DNA of 64,000 bases from Deltaproteobacteria bacterium HGW-Deltaproteobacteria-12 (GTDB taxonomy: Bacteria > Desulfobacterota > Syntrophia > Syntrophales > Smithellaceae). Positions 55,559 through 63,877 of this stretch are shown here, one piece after another. Location of the stretch: NCBI GenBank assembly GCA_002840565.1, contig PHBK01000009.1:51175-115174 (forward strand), read 5' to 3'. Numbering within the stretch: position 1 is the stretch's first letter; the number at the start of each line of letters is the position of its first letter. The position numbers and the translations under genes are program-made. Under the pieces are notes generated by a model that did not search any database, was not told the DNA's origin, and saw only the letters and a list, made by a program, of their open reading frames with translations.

Positions 55559-58500
55559 TCATTCGGCAAGCATCTTTAGCAACGATAAGGCTTGGTTTAA
55601 GATATCCGGAGAGGTCAAACCCGGTGCTGGTACAAACAATTTATAATCAGGCGTAAAACGCAATTCTCTGGTTTTTTTACGATAAAGCGCCATGATCCTG
55701 GATGGATCCAGGGGACTGGTTTTCCGAAAGAATATATATAAATGTTTGCCGTCGTAACCCATTTTTTTACCAGCAAGAGGCTTAAGGAGATTGCGGATAT
55801 TGATTACCTGCAACAGATTATCCACATTTTGCGGTAAGGGACCATAGCAATCCTTCAGTTCACCGGCAATCCGTTCAATATCTTCGCTATTGCCGGCCAG
55901 GGATATTCTTTTGTATAAAACGAGCCGCTGGTGGACACTCTGAACATATTCCTCCGGGATAAATGCGGAAAGACCCAGCTGAATTTCCGGCAAGGCTTCC
56001 TCTTCGACTGTTTTTTCACCTTTTATTTCCCGGATCGTTTTCTCCATGAGTTCGGTATACAATTCATAACCGACTGCGGAAACATGGCCGGATTGCGAAA
56101 TCCCCAGCATATTTCCGCCACCGCGGATTTCCATGTCATTATAAGCGATACGGAAGCCGGAACCGGGCTCGGAAAATTCCTTAATTACTCGCAGCCTTTT
56201 AATTGCTTCACGGGAAAGCATTGCCCCCTGGGGCAACAATAAATAGGAATAGGCCTCCTGATTAGATCTGCCGACGCGTCCGCGTATCTGATATAGTTGG
56301 GCGAGGCCGAACCTGTCCGCACGATTAATTATAATCGTGTTGGCTGTGGGAATATCCAGTCCCGACCCGATAATTGTTGTGCAGACAAGGACATCGCATT
56401 CCTGGCGGATAAATTTACCCATCGCCTTTTCAATTTCCACCGGTTTCAGCTGACCGTGCACCACTTCTATTCTGGCTTGCGGGACAAGCCGGGCAATCAG
56501 ATTAAAAATTGAATAAATGGAGCGTACGCGGTCATGAACAAAAAATACCTGCCCCCGGCGCGCAATCTCCTTTTCAATAGCCGCCTTGATAGTTTCCTCG
56601 TCAAATTCGAGCACATAGGTCTTTATAGGCTGACGCTCTTCCGGCGGCGTGTTAATAATGGACAAATCACGGATGCCGACCAGCGAAAGATGCAGCGTAC
56701 GGGGAATCGGCGTAGCTGAAAGCGTTAAGACATCAACCAATGTCCGCATTTTTTTCAATTTTTCCTTATGCGCCACCCCAAAGCGCTGCTCTTCATCGAT
56801 GACTACCAATCCCAGCTGTTTAAATTCCACGTCTTTCTGCAGCAGGCGATGCGTACCCACAACAATATCGACTTTTTGAGCTTGAATATCGCCTATTATT
56901 TTCTTCTGTTCACCGGGACTTTTAAAGCGGTTTAAAACTTCCACACAAATCGGAAAATCTTTCAGCCGGCGGGAGAAGGTTGCATAATGCTGTTCCGCCA
57001 GAATTGTTGTCGGCACCAGTATCGCCACCTGCTTGCCGTCCATCACCGCCCGGAGAGCCGCTCGCAGCGCCACTTCAGTTTTCCCAAAACCGGCATCGCC
57101 GCAAATCAATCGATCCATCGGCTTGGTTTCATCCATATCCAGATGTATATCTTCAATAGCTTTAACCTGATCCGGAGTTTCCTCAAATTCAAAGGTTGCA
57201 CAGAATTCCTCGTAAATCCGGTCCGGCGGAGAGAAAGCATCCCTTTCCATGACCTCGCGGGCGGCATAAACTGCCACCATTTCCTCGGCAACTTCCCTGA
57301 CCGATTTTTTCACGCGCTCTTTGACAACATCCCAGGAAGAACCGCCCATCTTGTCAATTTTGGGAACATAGCCGTCAGGACCAAGATAGCGTTGAATTTT
57401 CTCCAGCGCATTAACGGGAAGGTAGAGCTTGTCGCCTTCGGAATATTCGATCACCAGAAAATCGTTTTCGATCTTGCCTACCGTTATCTTTTGGAGTCCT
57501 CTGTATATCCCGATGCCAAAATCGACGTGGACAACAAAATCTCCTTCGTTAAGATCGCCGAACGATTTCAGGAAGTAGCCTTCCCGCGGAAGTCTGGTGC
57601 GGCGGCGGGGAATCTTTTTCACGAAGATCTCTTCTTCGCTCAAAAAGACCAGTCTCATGGCCGGAAAAACAAAACTTGCCGAAATCTTTCCCGCAACCAG
57701 AAACAAAGCGGCTTTTTCATCGGGCCGAGCTATAATCTCCAGGATTGAATCGGCAGGAGATAAAAGCTGCACCGGCAGATCATAGGACTCCAGCATATGC
57801 TGCATCCGGTGCAGATCTTCCGTCGAAGGACATATGAAAAAGATCCTTTGAGCGTCGGACAACCACTTTTTTATCTTTTCCACAGTTTGTCGCAAAAGAG
57901 CATCTTCTTTGATTTCGCCCTCATGCGGCTCCACCTGATGGCTGTCCTGAAATGTTTCCAGGAAGACAGCATCCGCCGCTTCATCGTCACTCTGATTGCC
58001 TTTTGCATTCGAGATGACACCGAGGCGGCCAGGGGGAGGCGACGCAGGAGTACTCTTCTCGTACTCCGAAGAGCCGACGACGCCAACAAAGGTGCCGCTT
58101 GAATGCGAATTGCAATGATCGAGCTTAAGACCAGCCAGCTCAAGTCTCGGAAATTGCTGTATCGCAGCGACGGCGCTGGCCGGATCAATATAGATGCTTT
58201 CTTTGTCCAGATAAAATTTTTCACTTTTTTTAGCTTTAAACAACAGTTTATCGATATTATTTTCCATGCTCTGAGCGGCCTGCCGAATGGAAAGCGGATC
58301 ATTCAAAACAACCAGAGTATCGGATGGCAAATAATCAAAGAAACTGGAGAGCCGGTTTTGGGGGAACCCCTCGTTTTCGTCGTACGCTTCATAAAACAGC
58401 GGGAGAAAAATGGGATTGATCGAGTTGGCTAAATCGTTTTGCAGAATATCAATCAGACGATTGCGTATTTCCTTAGGCAGAGAAAGACTGGCCGCCCTTC

Positions 58501-59239
58501 TCTTGATATTGCGGACTGCCAGCTCCCGCGTTTGCGCATTCAAAACGATTTCATTTGCCGGCGGCACAACAAAGGCATCCGCCGAATCGATGGATCGCTG
58601 AGTATTGGGATCAAATTTCCGAATCGACTCAATTTCGTCGCCCATCATTTCCAGGCGCAGCGGGTTTGCTTCGGCAGGAGGAAACACATCCAGAATATTT
58701 CCGCGAACACTGAACTCTCCTTTTTCCTCGACAAGACTGACTCTCCGGTAGCCTCCCGCCAACAGAAGCTCGCTAAAACTGTCCCGGTTCAAAAAGTCAC
58801 CGGTTGAAACAATCTGCAGATATTGCTGAAATTCCGCGAAGGGCATTACCTTTTGCATTACGGCAGCGGCAGAAGTGACAATAATCATTTTGGTGCGAAC
58901 CTGCAGATGAGTCATTACTTCTAATCTGGCTTGCGCTTCTTCTTTCTGCAGGGCAAACATATCAATGGCTAAAAAATCAAGCGGCGGATAATAAAAAACA
59001 TTCTCTTCACCCAGAAACAAGGATAAATCAGCTTTACAGGCTATGGCATCTTTTTCTTCCGGGCAGACAATCAACACTGATTTTTCCGAGCGTTCAAAAA
59101 GAAGCGCAACAAGGAAGGAGCGAGCAGCTCCGACAAGGCCACAGGCCTCCATACTCCTTGCACCCCGGCTGATCTGCTCCCGCAACCTGCGGATAGGCTC
59201 AATATCAATATTGATTTTATCTGAGATGATCTTTCTCAC
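55559..59239 (-). CDS. mfd: Transcription-repair coupling factor Mfd
   Basis: Mfd (1226 residues) is an ATP-driven translocase that removes stalled RNA polymerase and recruits UvrA. The UvrB-like N-terminus (about residues 1-350), RNA-polymerase-interacting domain ([20 protein letters not shown]), and translocase motifs ([26 protein letters not shown], i.e. DEEQ box; [11 protein letters not shown]) are all visible. It is slightly longer than usual because a dispersed repeat (58017-58110) adds about 32 codons in frame, near residues 377-408. The frame stays open, so function may be kept. Confidence 0.97.
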   Translation of the reverse strand: MRKIISDKINIDIEPIRRLREQISRGARSMEACGLVGAARSFLVALLFERSEKSVLIVCPEEKDAIACKADLSLFLGEENVFYYPPLDFLAIDMFALQKEEAQARLEVMTHLQVRTKMIIVTSAAAVMQKVMPFAEFQQYLQIVSTGDFLNRDSFSELLLAGGYRRVSLVEEKGEFSVRGNILDVFPPAEANPLRLEMMGDEIESIRKFDPNTQRSIDSADAFVVPPANEIVLNAQTRELAVRNIKRRAASLSLPKEIRNRLIDILQNDLANSINPIFLPLFYEAYDENEGFPQNRLSSFFDYLPSDTLVVLNDPLSIRQAAQSMENNIDKLLFKAKKSEKFYLDKESIYIDPASAVAAIQQFPRLELAGLKLDHCNSHSSGTFVGVVGSSEYEKSTPASPPPGRLGVISNAKGNQSDDEAADAVFLETFQDSHQVEPHEGEIKEDALLRQTVEKIKKWLSDAQRIFFICPSTEDLHRMQHMLESYDLPVQLLSPADSILEIIARPDEKAALFLVAGKISASFVFPAMRLVFLSEEEIFVKKIPRRRTRLPREGYFLKSFGDLNEGDFVVHVDFGIGIYRGLQKITVGKIENDFLVIEYSEGDKLYLPVNALEKIQRYLGPDGYVPKIDKMGGSSWDVVKERVKKSVREVAEEMVAVYAAREVMERDAFSPPDRIYEEFCATFEFEETPDQVKAIEDIHLDMDETKPMDRLICGDAGFGKTEVALRAALRAVMDGKQVAILVPTTILAEQHYATFSRRLKDFPICVEVLNRFKSPGEQKKIIGDIQAQKVDIVVGTHRLLQKDVEFKQLGLVVIDEEQRFGVAHKEKLKKMRTLVDVLTLSATPIPRTLHLSLVGIRDLSIINTPPEERQPIKTYVLEFDEETIKAAIEKEIARRGQVFFVHDRVRSIYSIFNLIARLVPQARIEVVHGQLKPVEIEKAMGKFIRQECDVLVCTTIIGSGLDIPTANTIIINRADRFGLAQLYQIRGRVGRSNQEAYSYLLLPQGAMLSREAIKRLRVIKEFSEPGSGFRIAYNDMEIRGGGNMLGISQSGHVSAVGYELYTELMEKTIREIKGEKTVEEEALPEIQLGLSAFIPEEYVQSVHQRLVLYKRISLAGNSEDIERIAGELKDCYGPLPQNVDNLLQVINIRNLLKPLAGKKMGYDGKHLYIFFRKTSPLDPSRIMALYRKKTRELRFTPDYKLFVPAPGLTSPDILNQALSLLKMLAE
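58017..58110 (+). repeat. Dispersed structured repeat, copy A3, inside mfd
   Basis: A roughly 94-bp stretch reads CGAGGCGGCCAGGGGGAGGC, then GAGTACTCTTCTCGTACTCC (hairpin), then GAGCCGACGACGCCAACAAA and a GCGAATT end. It follows the same order as copies A1 and A2, with a different hairpin stem. On the opposite strand it is translated within Mfd as a Ser/Gly/Pro-rich insert (for example [16 protein letters not shown]). Confidence 0.7.
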
Positions 59240-59448
59240 GAATACTATTCCATGCTTTCTCCCGTTTTTATTATCCTAAATGCCTGATTACTTCAAGCCC
59301 ACTTCATCTCTATTTAAAACCGGGGAATCAGCAGGAGTATGAATTGCCACCCAACCACCAGATATCTCACTGATAAAAACTCGGGAATGTTTTGCATATT
59401 GACACGAAAGACAATCTAAGATTTAATGATGACCAGCTGTCATTCCAA

Positions 59449-59546
59449 GGAAGTGCCCAGGTCACTGGTGGGCCTCCCGGACTTCAAATCCGGTGTGGGG
59501 CGCTAAAACCGTCCCAGGTGGGTTCGATTCCCATGCACTTCCGCCA
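59449..59546 (+). tRNA. selC: tRNA-Sec (anticodon TCA)
   Basis: 98 bases including an encoded CCA. The acceptor pairs GGAAGTGC (59449-59456) with GCACTTCC (59535-59542), an 8-bp stem typical of selenocysteine tRNA. The anticodon loop carries TCA at 59484-59486 and the extra arm is long. It inserts selenocysteine at UGA with SelB, so the genome encodes selenoproteins. Its 3' end is duplicated 500 bp downstream. Confidence 0.97.
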
Positions 59547-59549
59547 TTT
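59533..59549 (+). repeat. Direct repeat 1: tRNA-Sec 3' end (att-like)
   Basis: ATGCACTTCCGCCATTT, the last 14 bases of the tRNA gene plus 3 more. An exact 17-bp copy lies at 60052-60068, after the chagasin-like gene. Such duplications are a classic mark of tRNA-directed integration. Confidence 0.85.
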
Positions 59550-59585
59550 AATTCGCTAATTTCGATTTTTATCGAATATCATTCC

Positions 59586-59614
59586 TTAACCTCGCTTTAA
59601 CCTTCTTTAACTTT
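59586..59614 (+). repeat. 29-bp direct repeat, copy 1
   Basis: A 29-bp sequence beginning TTAACCTCGCTTTAACC is repeated exactly at 62397-62425. Copy 1 lies just upstream of the chagasin-like gene; copy 2 lies after the PEP-CTERM terminator. Confidence 0.85.
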
Positions 59615-59631
59615 GAAAGGAGAATGTTCTC

Positions 59632-60048
59632 ATGAAGATATTATCCGTTTTTTTCGGCATCTTCTTCACTATATCACTCTGCTTAATTGGTTGCGCGTCA
59701 ATTAATTCGATGAGTCTTACTTGCGATGACCTTCGGCAGCAGAAAAATATAAGCAGGCAAATTGATGTGAATCTGGGGGATACATTTACCGTAGAACTAT
59801 GCTCCAATCCTTCTACAGGCTTCAGATGGTTGGATTCAGCAAATATCAGTGATCACTCAATCGTACAGCAAGTAGATCATAAAAATATTGCCCCCTCTAA
59901 AGCTATGCCTGGAGCACCCGGCCAGCAAGTCTGGACATTCAAAGCATTAAGGAAGGGAACAGCGCAGATAACGAATGAATACAGTCAATCTTGGTCGGGT
60001 GGGCAAGAATCTGCCTGGAAATTTGCACTTGGCGTAATGGTTAAGTAA
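59632..60048 (+). CDS. Chagasin-like (inhibitor family I42) cysteine protease inhibitor lipoprotein
   Basis: A 138-residue protein with a lipoprotein signal (FFTISLCLIGCAS, lipobox LIGC). The mature part carries chagasin-family loops: NPSTGFRW (loop like the NPTTG of chagasin), PGAPGQQVWTFKA and a final QSWSGGQESAWKF strand. Chagasin-type proteins block papain-like proteases. AAGGAG lies upstream of the ATG. It is the only gene between the tRNA-Sec and its duplicated end, so it is likely mobile cargo. Confidence 0.85.
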   Translation: MKILSVFFGIFFTISLCLIGCASINSMSLTCDDLRQQKNISRQIDVNLGDTFTVELCSNPSTGFRWLDSANISDHSIVQQVDHKNIAPSKAMPGAPGQQVWTFKALRKGTAQITNEYSQSWSGGQESAWKFALGVMVK

Positions 60049-60051
60049 TAT

Positions 60052-60068
60052 ATGCACTTCCGCCATTT
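60052..60068 (+). repeat. Direct repeat 2: copy of tRNA-Sec 3' end
   Basis: Exact copy of the 17 bp at 59533-59549, without the rest of the tRNA. It closes the small segment holding the chagasin-like gene. Confidence 0.85.
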
Positions 60069-60189
60069 TAATATCAAGCATTTAGCGCATGCCATCGTTT
60101 TTGTCCCCCCACTTTACACATCATTGTGATACTTATTATTGTTTGGCAGTGCGTCGCTCACAGAATAAATGATTAATGAAGGAACTAAA

Positions 60190-60222
60190 TAAAAAGGCAG
60201 AATCATTTGACTCTGCCTTTCT
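60190..60222 (-). terminator. Terminator of the minus-strand PEP-CTERM gene
   Basis: On the minus strand AAAGGCAGAGTCA pairs with TGATTCTGCCTTT (one U-G wobble) and is followed by TTATTT. The wobble is stable only in the minus-strand RNA, which supports this direction. A related stem follows the plus-strand PEP-CTERM genes at 62288-62319. Confidence 0.8.
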
Positions 60223-60247
60223 GGAATTTAACCGTTTATGTGTTTTG

Positions 60248-60847
60248 TTATTTTTTAAACTTTCTTCGAATTCCCGCCAATCCGACCAACCCAAGGCCAA
60301 AAAGCAGCATGGTGGCTGGTTCGGGGACAGGTTGTGGTGGATCATAGCCTGAGAAATGAGAAATTTCGGGATTGTTTTTTCCGTTTGGGGTACGCAAATT
60401 TTCTACATTCCATGTTCCAAAAGCTGCTGGTATATTAACTCGATATAAAGCAAATTCATTTGCACCCTTCACAACATAGTAATCCACCAGTGCGGCGCCT
60501 GATGAAGTCTCGGGAGATTGAAATGTAGCCCATGTTCCGGACTTGTTCTCGTCCGTATAAGTCATATACAGAGGGAAATCTGATCCTGCCGGTGACGAAG
60601 TACTTGGCGCATCCACCTTCGAAGAAGTGACGACGTCAACATTATAACCCAACTGGGCCAATACTTCTTCTAAAACGGCGATGCTATCGTTTACTCCGAT
60701 CACAGTTCCTAAATAAAACCCTGTATTTCCATAAGTATAAATACCTTTCGCCTCGATATTTGTAATCGTATACGAAAACGCAGGTATTGACGTTAAGGTA
60801 AGGGCAACAATTAATGACAAAACAACAAACGTTAATCTTTTTTTCAT
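60248..60847 (-). CDS. PEP-CTERM sorting domain protein A
   Basis: A 199-residue secreted protein. A signal peptide (LTFVVLSLIVALTLTSIPAF) is followed by a beta-rich body of unknown fold and a PEP-CTERM sorting signal: VPEPATMLLFGLGLVGLAGI then RRKFKK. Exosortase cuts near the PEP motif and exports the body to the envelope or matrix. The ATG at 60847 has GGGAGAAAAG upstream; the longer frame is rejected. A sigma-54 promoter precedes it. Confidence 0.9.
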   Translation of the reverse strand: MKKRLTFVVLSLIVALTLTSIPAFSYTITNIEAKGIYTYGNTGFYLGTVIGVNDSIAVLEEVLAQLGYNVDVVTSSKVDAPSTSSPAGSDFPLYMTYTDENKSGTWATFQSPETSSGAALVDYYVVKGANEFALYRVNIPAAFGTWNVENLRTPNGKNNPEISHFSGYDPPQPVPEPATMLLFGLGLVGLAGIRRKFKK

Positions 60848-60885
60848 CTTTTCTCCCATTAAGGTAAATTGAGGATTTATACTAA

Positions 60886-60901
60886 AGCAAAAGATGTACC
60901 A
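60886..60901 (-). promoter_or_regulatory. Sigma-54 promoter of PEP-CTERM gene A
   Basis: On the minus strand TGGTACATCTTTTGCT matches the -24/-12 consensus TGGCAC-N5-TTGCW, with GG and GC exactly ten bases apart. It lies 39 bp upstream of the ATG. Confidence 0.75.
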
Positions 60902-60997
60902 ATCCATAAGGTTCAAACGATATGATATTTATCTATTTAATAATATAGACACATATTTAATTACAGCAGCATTACATATAATAACAAAATCATGAAT

Positions 60998-61015
60998 TGT
61001 AAAAATATCCGACAG
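60998..61015 (+). promoter_or_regulatory. Upstream motif copy 1
   Basis: TGTAAAAATATCCGACAG, 17 of 18 bases identical to copy 2. Confidence 0.7.
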
Positions 61016-61096
61016 TTCATTGGTTGCATATTGTGGTTTATGGCAATATTTTAACCTAATAATTGGAAATTAAATAGCATTTTACATTTTTTGGCT

Positions 61097-61114
61097 TGTA
61101 AAGATATCCGACAG
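61097..61114 (+). promoter_or_regulatory. Upstream motif copy 2
   Basis: TGTAAAGATATCCGACAG, likely part of an enhancer site for a sigma-54 activator. Confidence 0.7.
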
Positions 61115-61186
61115 ACGGTTATTATTACCTGAGATGTTTGAAATTCGTAGAGTTTATTTAAAAAACATCTTTTGATAACTATAAAA

Positions 61187-61204
61187 CTGTCGGGATTCTT
61201 TACA
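61187..61204 (-). promoter_or_regulatory. Upstream motif copy 3 (inverted)
   Basis: On the minus strand TGTAAAGAATCCCGACAG, 15 of 18 bases matching copy 2. It lies 61 bp upstream of the plus-strand sigma-54 promoter. Confidence 0.65.
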
Positions 61205-61265
61205 CAATTGTTTATCCATAATATTGCCAAATTAAAAATAGAAGCATATTCAAATACTTATGAAG

Positions 61266-61281
61266 TGGCACCTGTCTTGCA
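61266..61281 (+). promoter_or_regulatory. Sigma-54 promoter of PEP-CTERM gene B
   Basis: TGGCACCTGTCTTGCA is a full match to the -24/-12 consensus with the correct ten-base spacing. It is 48 bp before the ATG at 61330. Confidence 0.85.
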
Positions 61282-61329
61282 TTGTTTACCTACCGACTTT
61301 TTAAAAAAACAAGAAAAGGAGCTCAAAAA

Positions 61330-62061
61330 ATGAAACGATCTTTACCTTCTATTTTCTTTACAATTTTTATATTCCTATTATGTTTTAACCCTCTCAGCCA
61401 TGCCGATGTACTTTGGGATACTGGGGCCGCATCAGGAGATAGAGACGGTACAGGTATTTACCCGTTTGGATATGTTCTCTCTGGCGGCGAATACGCTCAA
61501 TACGCAGCCGGTTTCCTCGCATTGTCCGATACCTACACAATTACAAAAATAGAAGGGTGGATGGCAACGGACGGGAGTTACTCGGGTGGGACTTTAAACC
61601 AAGCCGGTGGGTTAATGACAGTGGCGGTTTACAACAACAGCGAAAGTACCGGAATGCCCGGCACTGCAATCTACCGTAGCGCTCCATTTTCCCTTGCAGA
61701 TGGATCAACACCTAATTGGTATGGGACAGGCAATTTGAACTTCCTCCTGGAATCGGGATATTACTGGTTCTCTTTTGAACCAATCGGCGATGATTTTACG
61801 GGCCAGATGCCAACACTGAAATGGATGGAAAACTTCGGCATCTATGGATGGCCACCTAATCCAATGCAGTCCTACGCCTTCTATTATGGCGGGATCTGGC
61901 ACAGTTCTGGGGGAATGTACGGTAGTGCGGTTGGCATGCGGATTGAGGGGACGCTTGGCGGTGAAGAACCTCCGACACCCACTCCCGAACCAACCACCAT
62001 GTTGCTCCTTGGTTTTGGTCTGATGGGCATAGCAGGTGTAAGGAAACTGTTTAAGAAATAA
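61330..62061 (+). CDS. PEP-CTERM sorting domain protein B
   Basis: A 243-residue secreted protein: signal peptide (MKRSLPSIFFTIFIFLLCFN then PLSHA), a body with a beta-sandwich look (LSDTYTITKIEGWMATDG; YRSAPFSLADG; ESGYYWFSFEPIG), a Pro/Thr linker (EEPPTPTPEP) and the PEP-CTERM signal PEPTTMLLLGFGLMGIAGVR then KLFKK. The start at 61330 follows AAGGAGCT. It is downstream of a consensus sigma-54 promoter and 41 bp upstream of a tiny third PEP-CTERM gene. Confidence 0.9.
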   Translation: MKRSLPSIFFTIFIFLLCFNPLSHADVLWDTGAASGDRDGTGIYPFGYVLSGGEYAQYAAGFLALSDTYTITKIEGWMATDGSYSGGTLNQAGGLMTVAVYNNSESTGMPGTAIYRSAPFSLADGSTPNWYGTGNLNFLLESGYYWFSFEPIGDDFTGQMPTLKWMENFGIYGWPPNPMQSYAFYYGGIWHSSGGMYGSAVGMRIEGTLGGEEPPTPTPEPTTMLLLGFGLMGIAGVRKLFKK

Positions 62062-62102
62062 CTAGCTTCATTATTAGCTATATTTTTAAAAGGAGGTAAT
62101 GG

Positions 62103-62261
62103 ATGAAAAATATTTTTGTATTAATTGTGGTTTTGGTGTTGTTTGTATTCAACGGCATTGCTTTCGCTTCACCTGTGCAAGTCCCTGAACCTACCAGCAT
62201 GCTGCTTCTTGGTCTTGGTATTGCCGGATTAGTGGGTTTGGGAAGAAAGTTTAAGCAATAG
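62103..62261 (+). CDS. 52-residue minimal PEP-CTERM protein
   Basis: A 52-residue reading frame: signal peptide (MKNIFVLIVVLVLFVFNGIA then FA), only about five residues (SPVQV), then a complete PEP-CTERM signal (PEPTSMLLLGLGIAGLVGLG then RKFKQ). There is almost no mature body. A strong AAAGGAGG precedes the ATG. It is probably co-transcribed with protein B. It may be a degenerated paralogue, or the processed tail itself may have a role. Confidence 0.8.
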   Translation: MKNIFVLIVVLVLFVFNGIAFASPVQVPEPTSMLLLGLGIAGLVGLGRKFKQ

Positions 62262-62287
62262 AAAAACACTTCATAGGTTTAATTCCA

Positions 62288-62319
62288 GAAAGGCAGAATC
62301 AGCAATGGTTCTGCCTTTC
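62288..62319 (+). terminator. Inverted repeat after the plus-strand PEP-CTERM genes
   Basis: GAAAGGCAGAA (62288-62298) pairs with TTCTGCCTTTC (62309-62319), an 11-bp stem with a ten-base loop. There is no clear T-run. The preceding AATTCCAGAAAGGCAGA is shared, inverted, with the terminator at 60190-60222, so the two PEP-CTERM cassettes have homologous 3' ends. Confidence 0.6.
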
Positions 62320-62396
62320 ATTTGCAGATTTTAAGGCGAAGTGTTGCAATGGAAACTAAAAGTAAAACAATAACGTTTCGGAAAGAAATACTTTTT

Positions 62397-62452
62397 TTAA
62401 CCTCGCTTTAACCTTCTTTAACTTTCCTATTTTATTCCCCACACCGGATTTG
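62397..62452. repeat. 29-bp direct repeat copy 2 plus inverted tRNA-Sec fragment
   Basis: 62397-62425 repeats 59586-59614 exactly. At 62437-62452 the sequence CCCCACACCGGATTTG is the reverse complement of 16 bases of tRNA-Sec (59485-59500, anticodon loop and stem). Both mark this spot as the far edge of the tRNA-Sec-associated region. Confidence 0.75.
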
Positions 62453-62537
62453 CAGTCAGCAGGAATATGTTCTCAAGATAAACAGAGGCATAATGGTGTA
62501 AATATGTTAGTATCTTCTAGATTTTATCAACGAGGGA

Positions 62538-62672
62538 ATGAAAATCAATATGCTGGATATTGTCAAAAAAATAAAAAGTACAAAATGGTTTCAGAATCCA
62601 ATATTCAAGTACGCCGGATATGCCCTTCTGTTCTTGGCCGGCTGGTTAATCTCCAGGTTTTTCTTTCATTAA
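62538..62672 (+). CDS. Small single-span membrane protein candidate
   Basis: A 44-residue frame (or 40 from the Met at 62550): a basic N-terminal part (MLDIVKKIKSTKWFQNPIFK) and one hydrophobic segment (YAGYALLFLAGWLISRFFFH). A GAGGG lies upstream but the spacing fits neither Met perfectly. No homologue is known to me; length alone makes it tentative. Confidence 0.4.
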   Translation: MKINMLDIVKKIKSTKWFQNPIFKYAGYALLFLAGWLISRFFFH

Positions 62673-62735
62673 GAATGATGATTTTCCTTAATCCATAACT
62701 TCGCAGATAGTAAAATTAAGCTTCGGGAGAAGTCA

Positions 62736-63392
62736 ATGAAGAATAAAAGACCTGTCGTCATCGCCGGAACACTTTTATTGCTATACGTCATTTTCATCGT
62801 CTGGTACGGGGGGAATTCAAAGCCGATGACCCCGCAAGAGCTGGATGCGATGATTGCCAAAATCCAGAAGAGCGCCGGTAAAGAAGGTCAGCCGGAACCT
62901 CCTGCCCTGAAGATCTTCCGTGAGATAGCCAAAAGCGATGACGGTAAAGAATACTATATGGTCAATCTGATAAAATTCCGTAAGAAGGCTCTCTACCCGG
63001 AAGGGCTTCAATATTCCGACGACCCACGAGAGGCAGACCACCGTTATGCTATGATGCTGATTCCTTACTTGCTGAAGCATGGCGGCCATCCGGTCTTCGG
63101 GAGCGATGTTATGGGCCGGTTTATTCATCCGGGAGGTGCTGATGAATGGGACCAGTGCTCTGTCGTAAGATACCGCAGCAGAAAGGATATGATGGCAATG
63201 GCCGCTGATATTGCCGGTAAAAACATTGACGTTCACAAATGGGCCGCTCTGGAAAAAACTCAGGTTTTTCCGGTAAAGCCATTTTTCAGTTTATTCATGG
63301 TGCGGTCAATGATTGCCGGAGTCTTCATCATCTTCGGTGTACTCTTAAACTCCATCCTAAGAATCGTTAAGAAGAGGGGCAGTATAAAATAA
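62736..63392 (+). CDS. Membrane-anchored protein with a DUF1330/ferredoxin-like alpha-beta domain
   Basis: A 218-residue protein with a hydrophobic segment at each end (PVVIAGTLLLLYVIFIVWYG; SMIAGVFIIFGVLLNSIL). The middle has the pattern YYMVNLIKFRKKALYPEG, LKHGGHPVFGSDVMGRFIHP and WDQCSVVRYRSRKDMMAMA, which I recognise from small DUF1330-like dimeric alpha+beta proteins. No catalytic residues are established. It is probably an inner-membrane protein of unknown role. Confidence 0.6.
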   Translation: MKNKRPVVIAGTLLLLYVIFIVWYGGNSKPMTPQELDAMIAKIQKSAGKEGQPEPPALKIFREIAKSDDGKEYYMVNLIKFRKKALYPEGLQYSDDPREADHRYAMMLIPYLLKHGGHPVFGSDVMGRFIHPGGADEWDQCSVVRYRSRKDMMAMAADIAGKNIDVHKWAALEKTQVFPVKPFFSLFMVRSMIAGVFIIFGVLLNSILRIVKKRGSIK

Positions 63393-63601
63393 GCATGCTA
63401 TAATTTTGACGGACTGGCTGATTGCAAGGCATTTCTTTTGTTGATAATATTTTGTAAAGATTCAAGAAGTATCCGTCACCCCTGTTTTTTATTTCCCCTT
63501 AATGGTCAACATTTATTCAATAATTAATTGATTAATTCTTTGTGATCTTGTATTAACAGTTCCTAGATAAGTCACGTTTCACATTATTTATGGGAGAGGA
63601 T

Positions 63602-63877
63602 ATGCCGGACTACAGAGTCAAAATTAGCGAGACCAGGGACGAAGATCTGGAACAACATCATTATTTAGTAACTGCAAAAGACGAAAAAGAGGCGAAAAAG
63701 CTTACCATGAAGTTTATGGAGCGCTTCATCGACGATGATAATGATCCGGAAGAAATTGAAAATGGATATACTTTCTATAATAAGGCGGTAGTTGTTAAGC
63801 TTGAATCAATAAAAGAAACCACCAAAGAAAAATTCAAGGAATTCCTGCTGAATCTCCACACCATCAATATGGCATAG
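63602..63877 (+). CDS. Conserved-looking small acidic protein of unknown function
   Basis: A 91-residue soluble, acidic protein (MPDYRVKISETRDEDLEQHH then YLVTAKDEKEAKKLTMKFME). GGGAGAGG just before the Met at 63602 sets that start rather than the in-frame Met at 63590. I do not recognise a family. The remaining 123 bp to the window edge show no gene. Confidence 0.5.
   Translation: MPDYRVKISETRDEDLEQHHYLVTAKDEKEAKKLTMKFMERFIDDDNDPEEIENGYTFYNKAVVVKLESIKETTKEKFKEFLLNLHTINMA

Larger units (their letters stand above)
60848..61329. other. 482-bp regulatory region between divergent PEP-CTERM genes
   Basis: No gene lies here. The region holds a minus-strand sigma-54 promoter (60886-60901), a plus-strand sigma-54 promoter (61266-61281), and three copies of an 18-bp motif between them (60998-61015, 61097-61114, 61187-61204). 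Confidence 0.8.
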
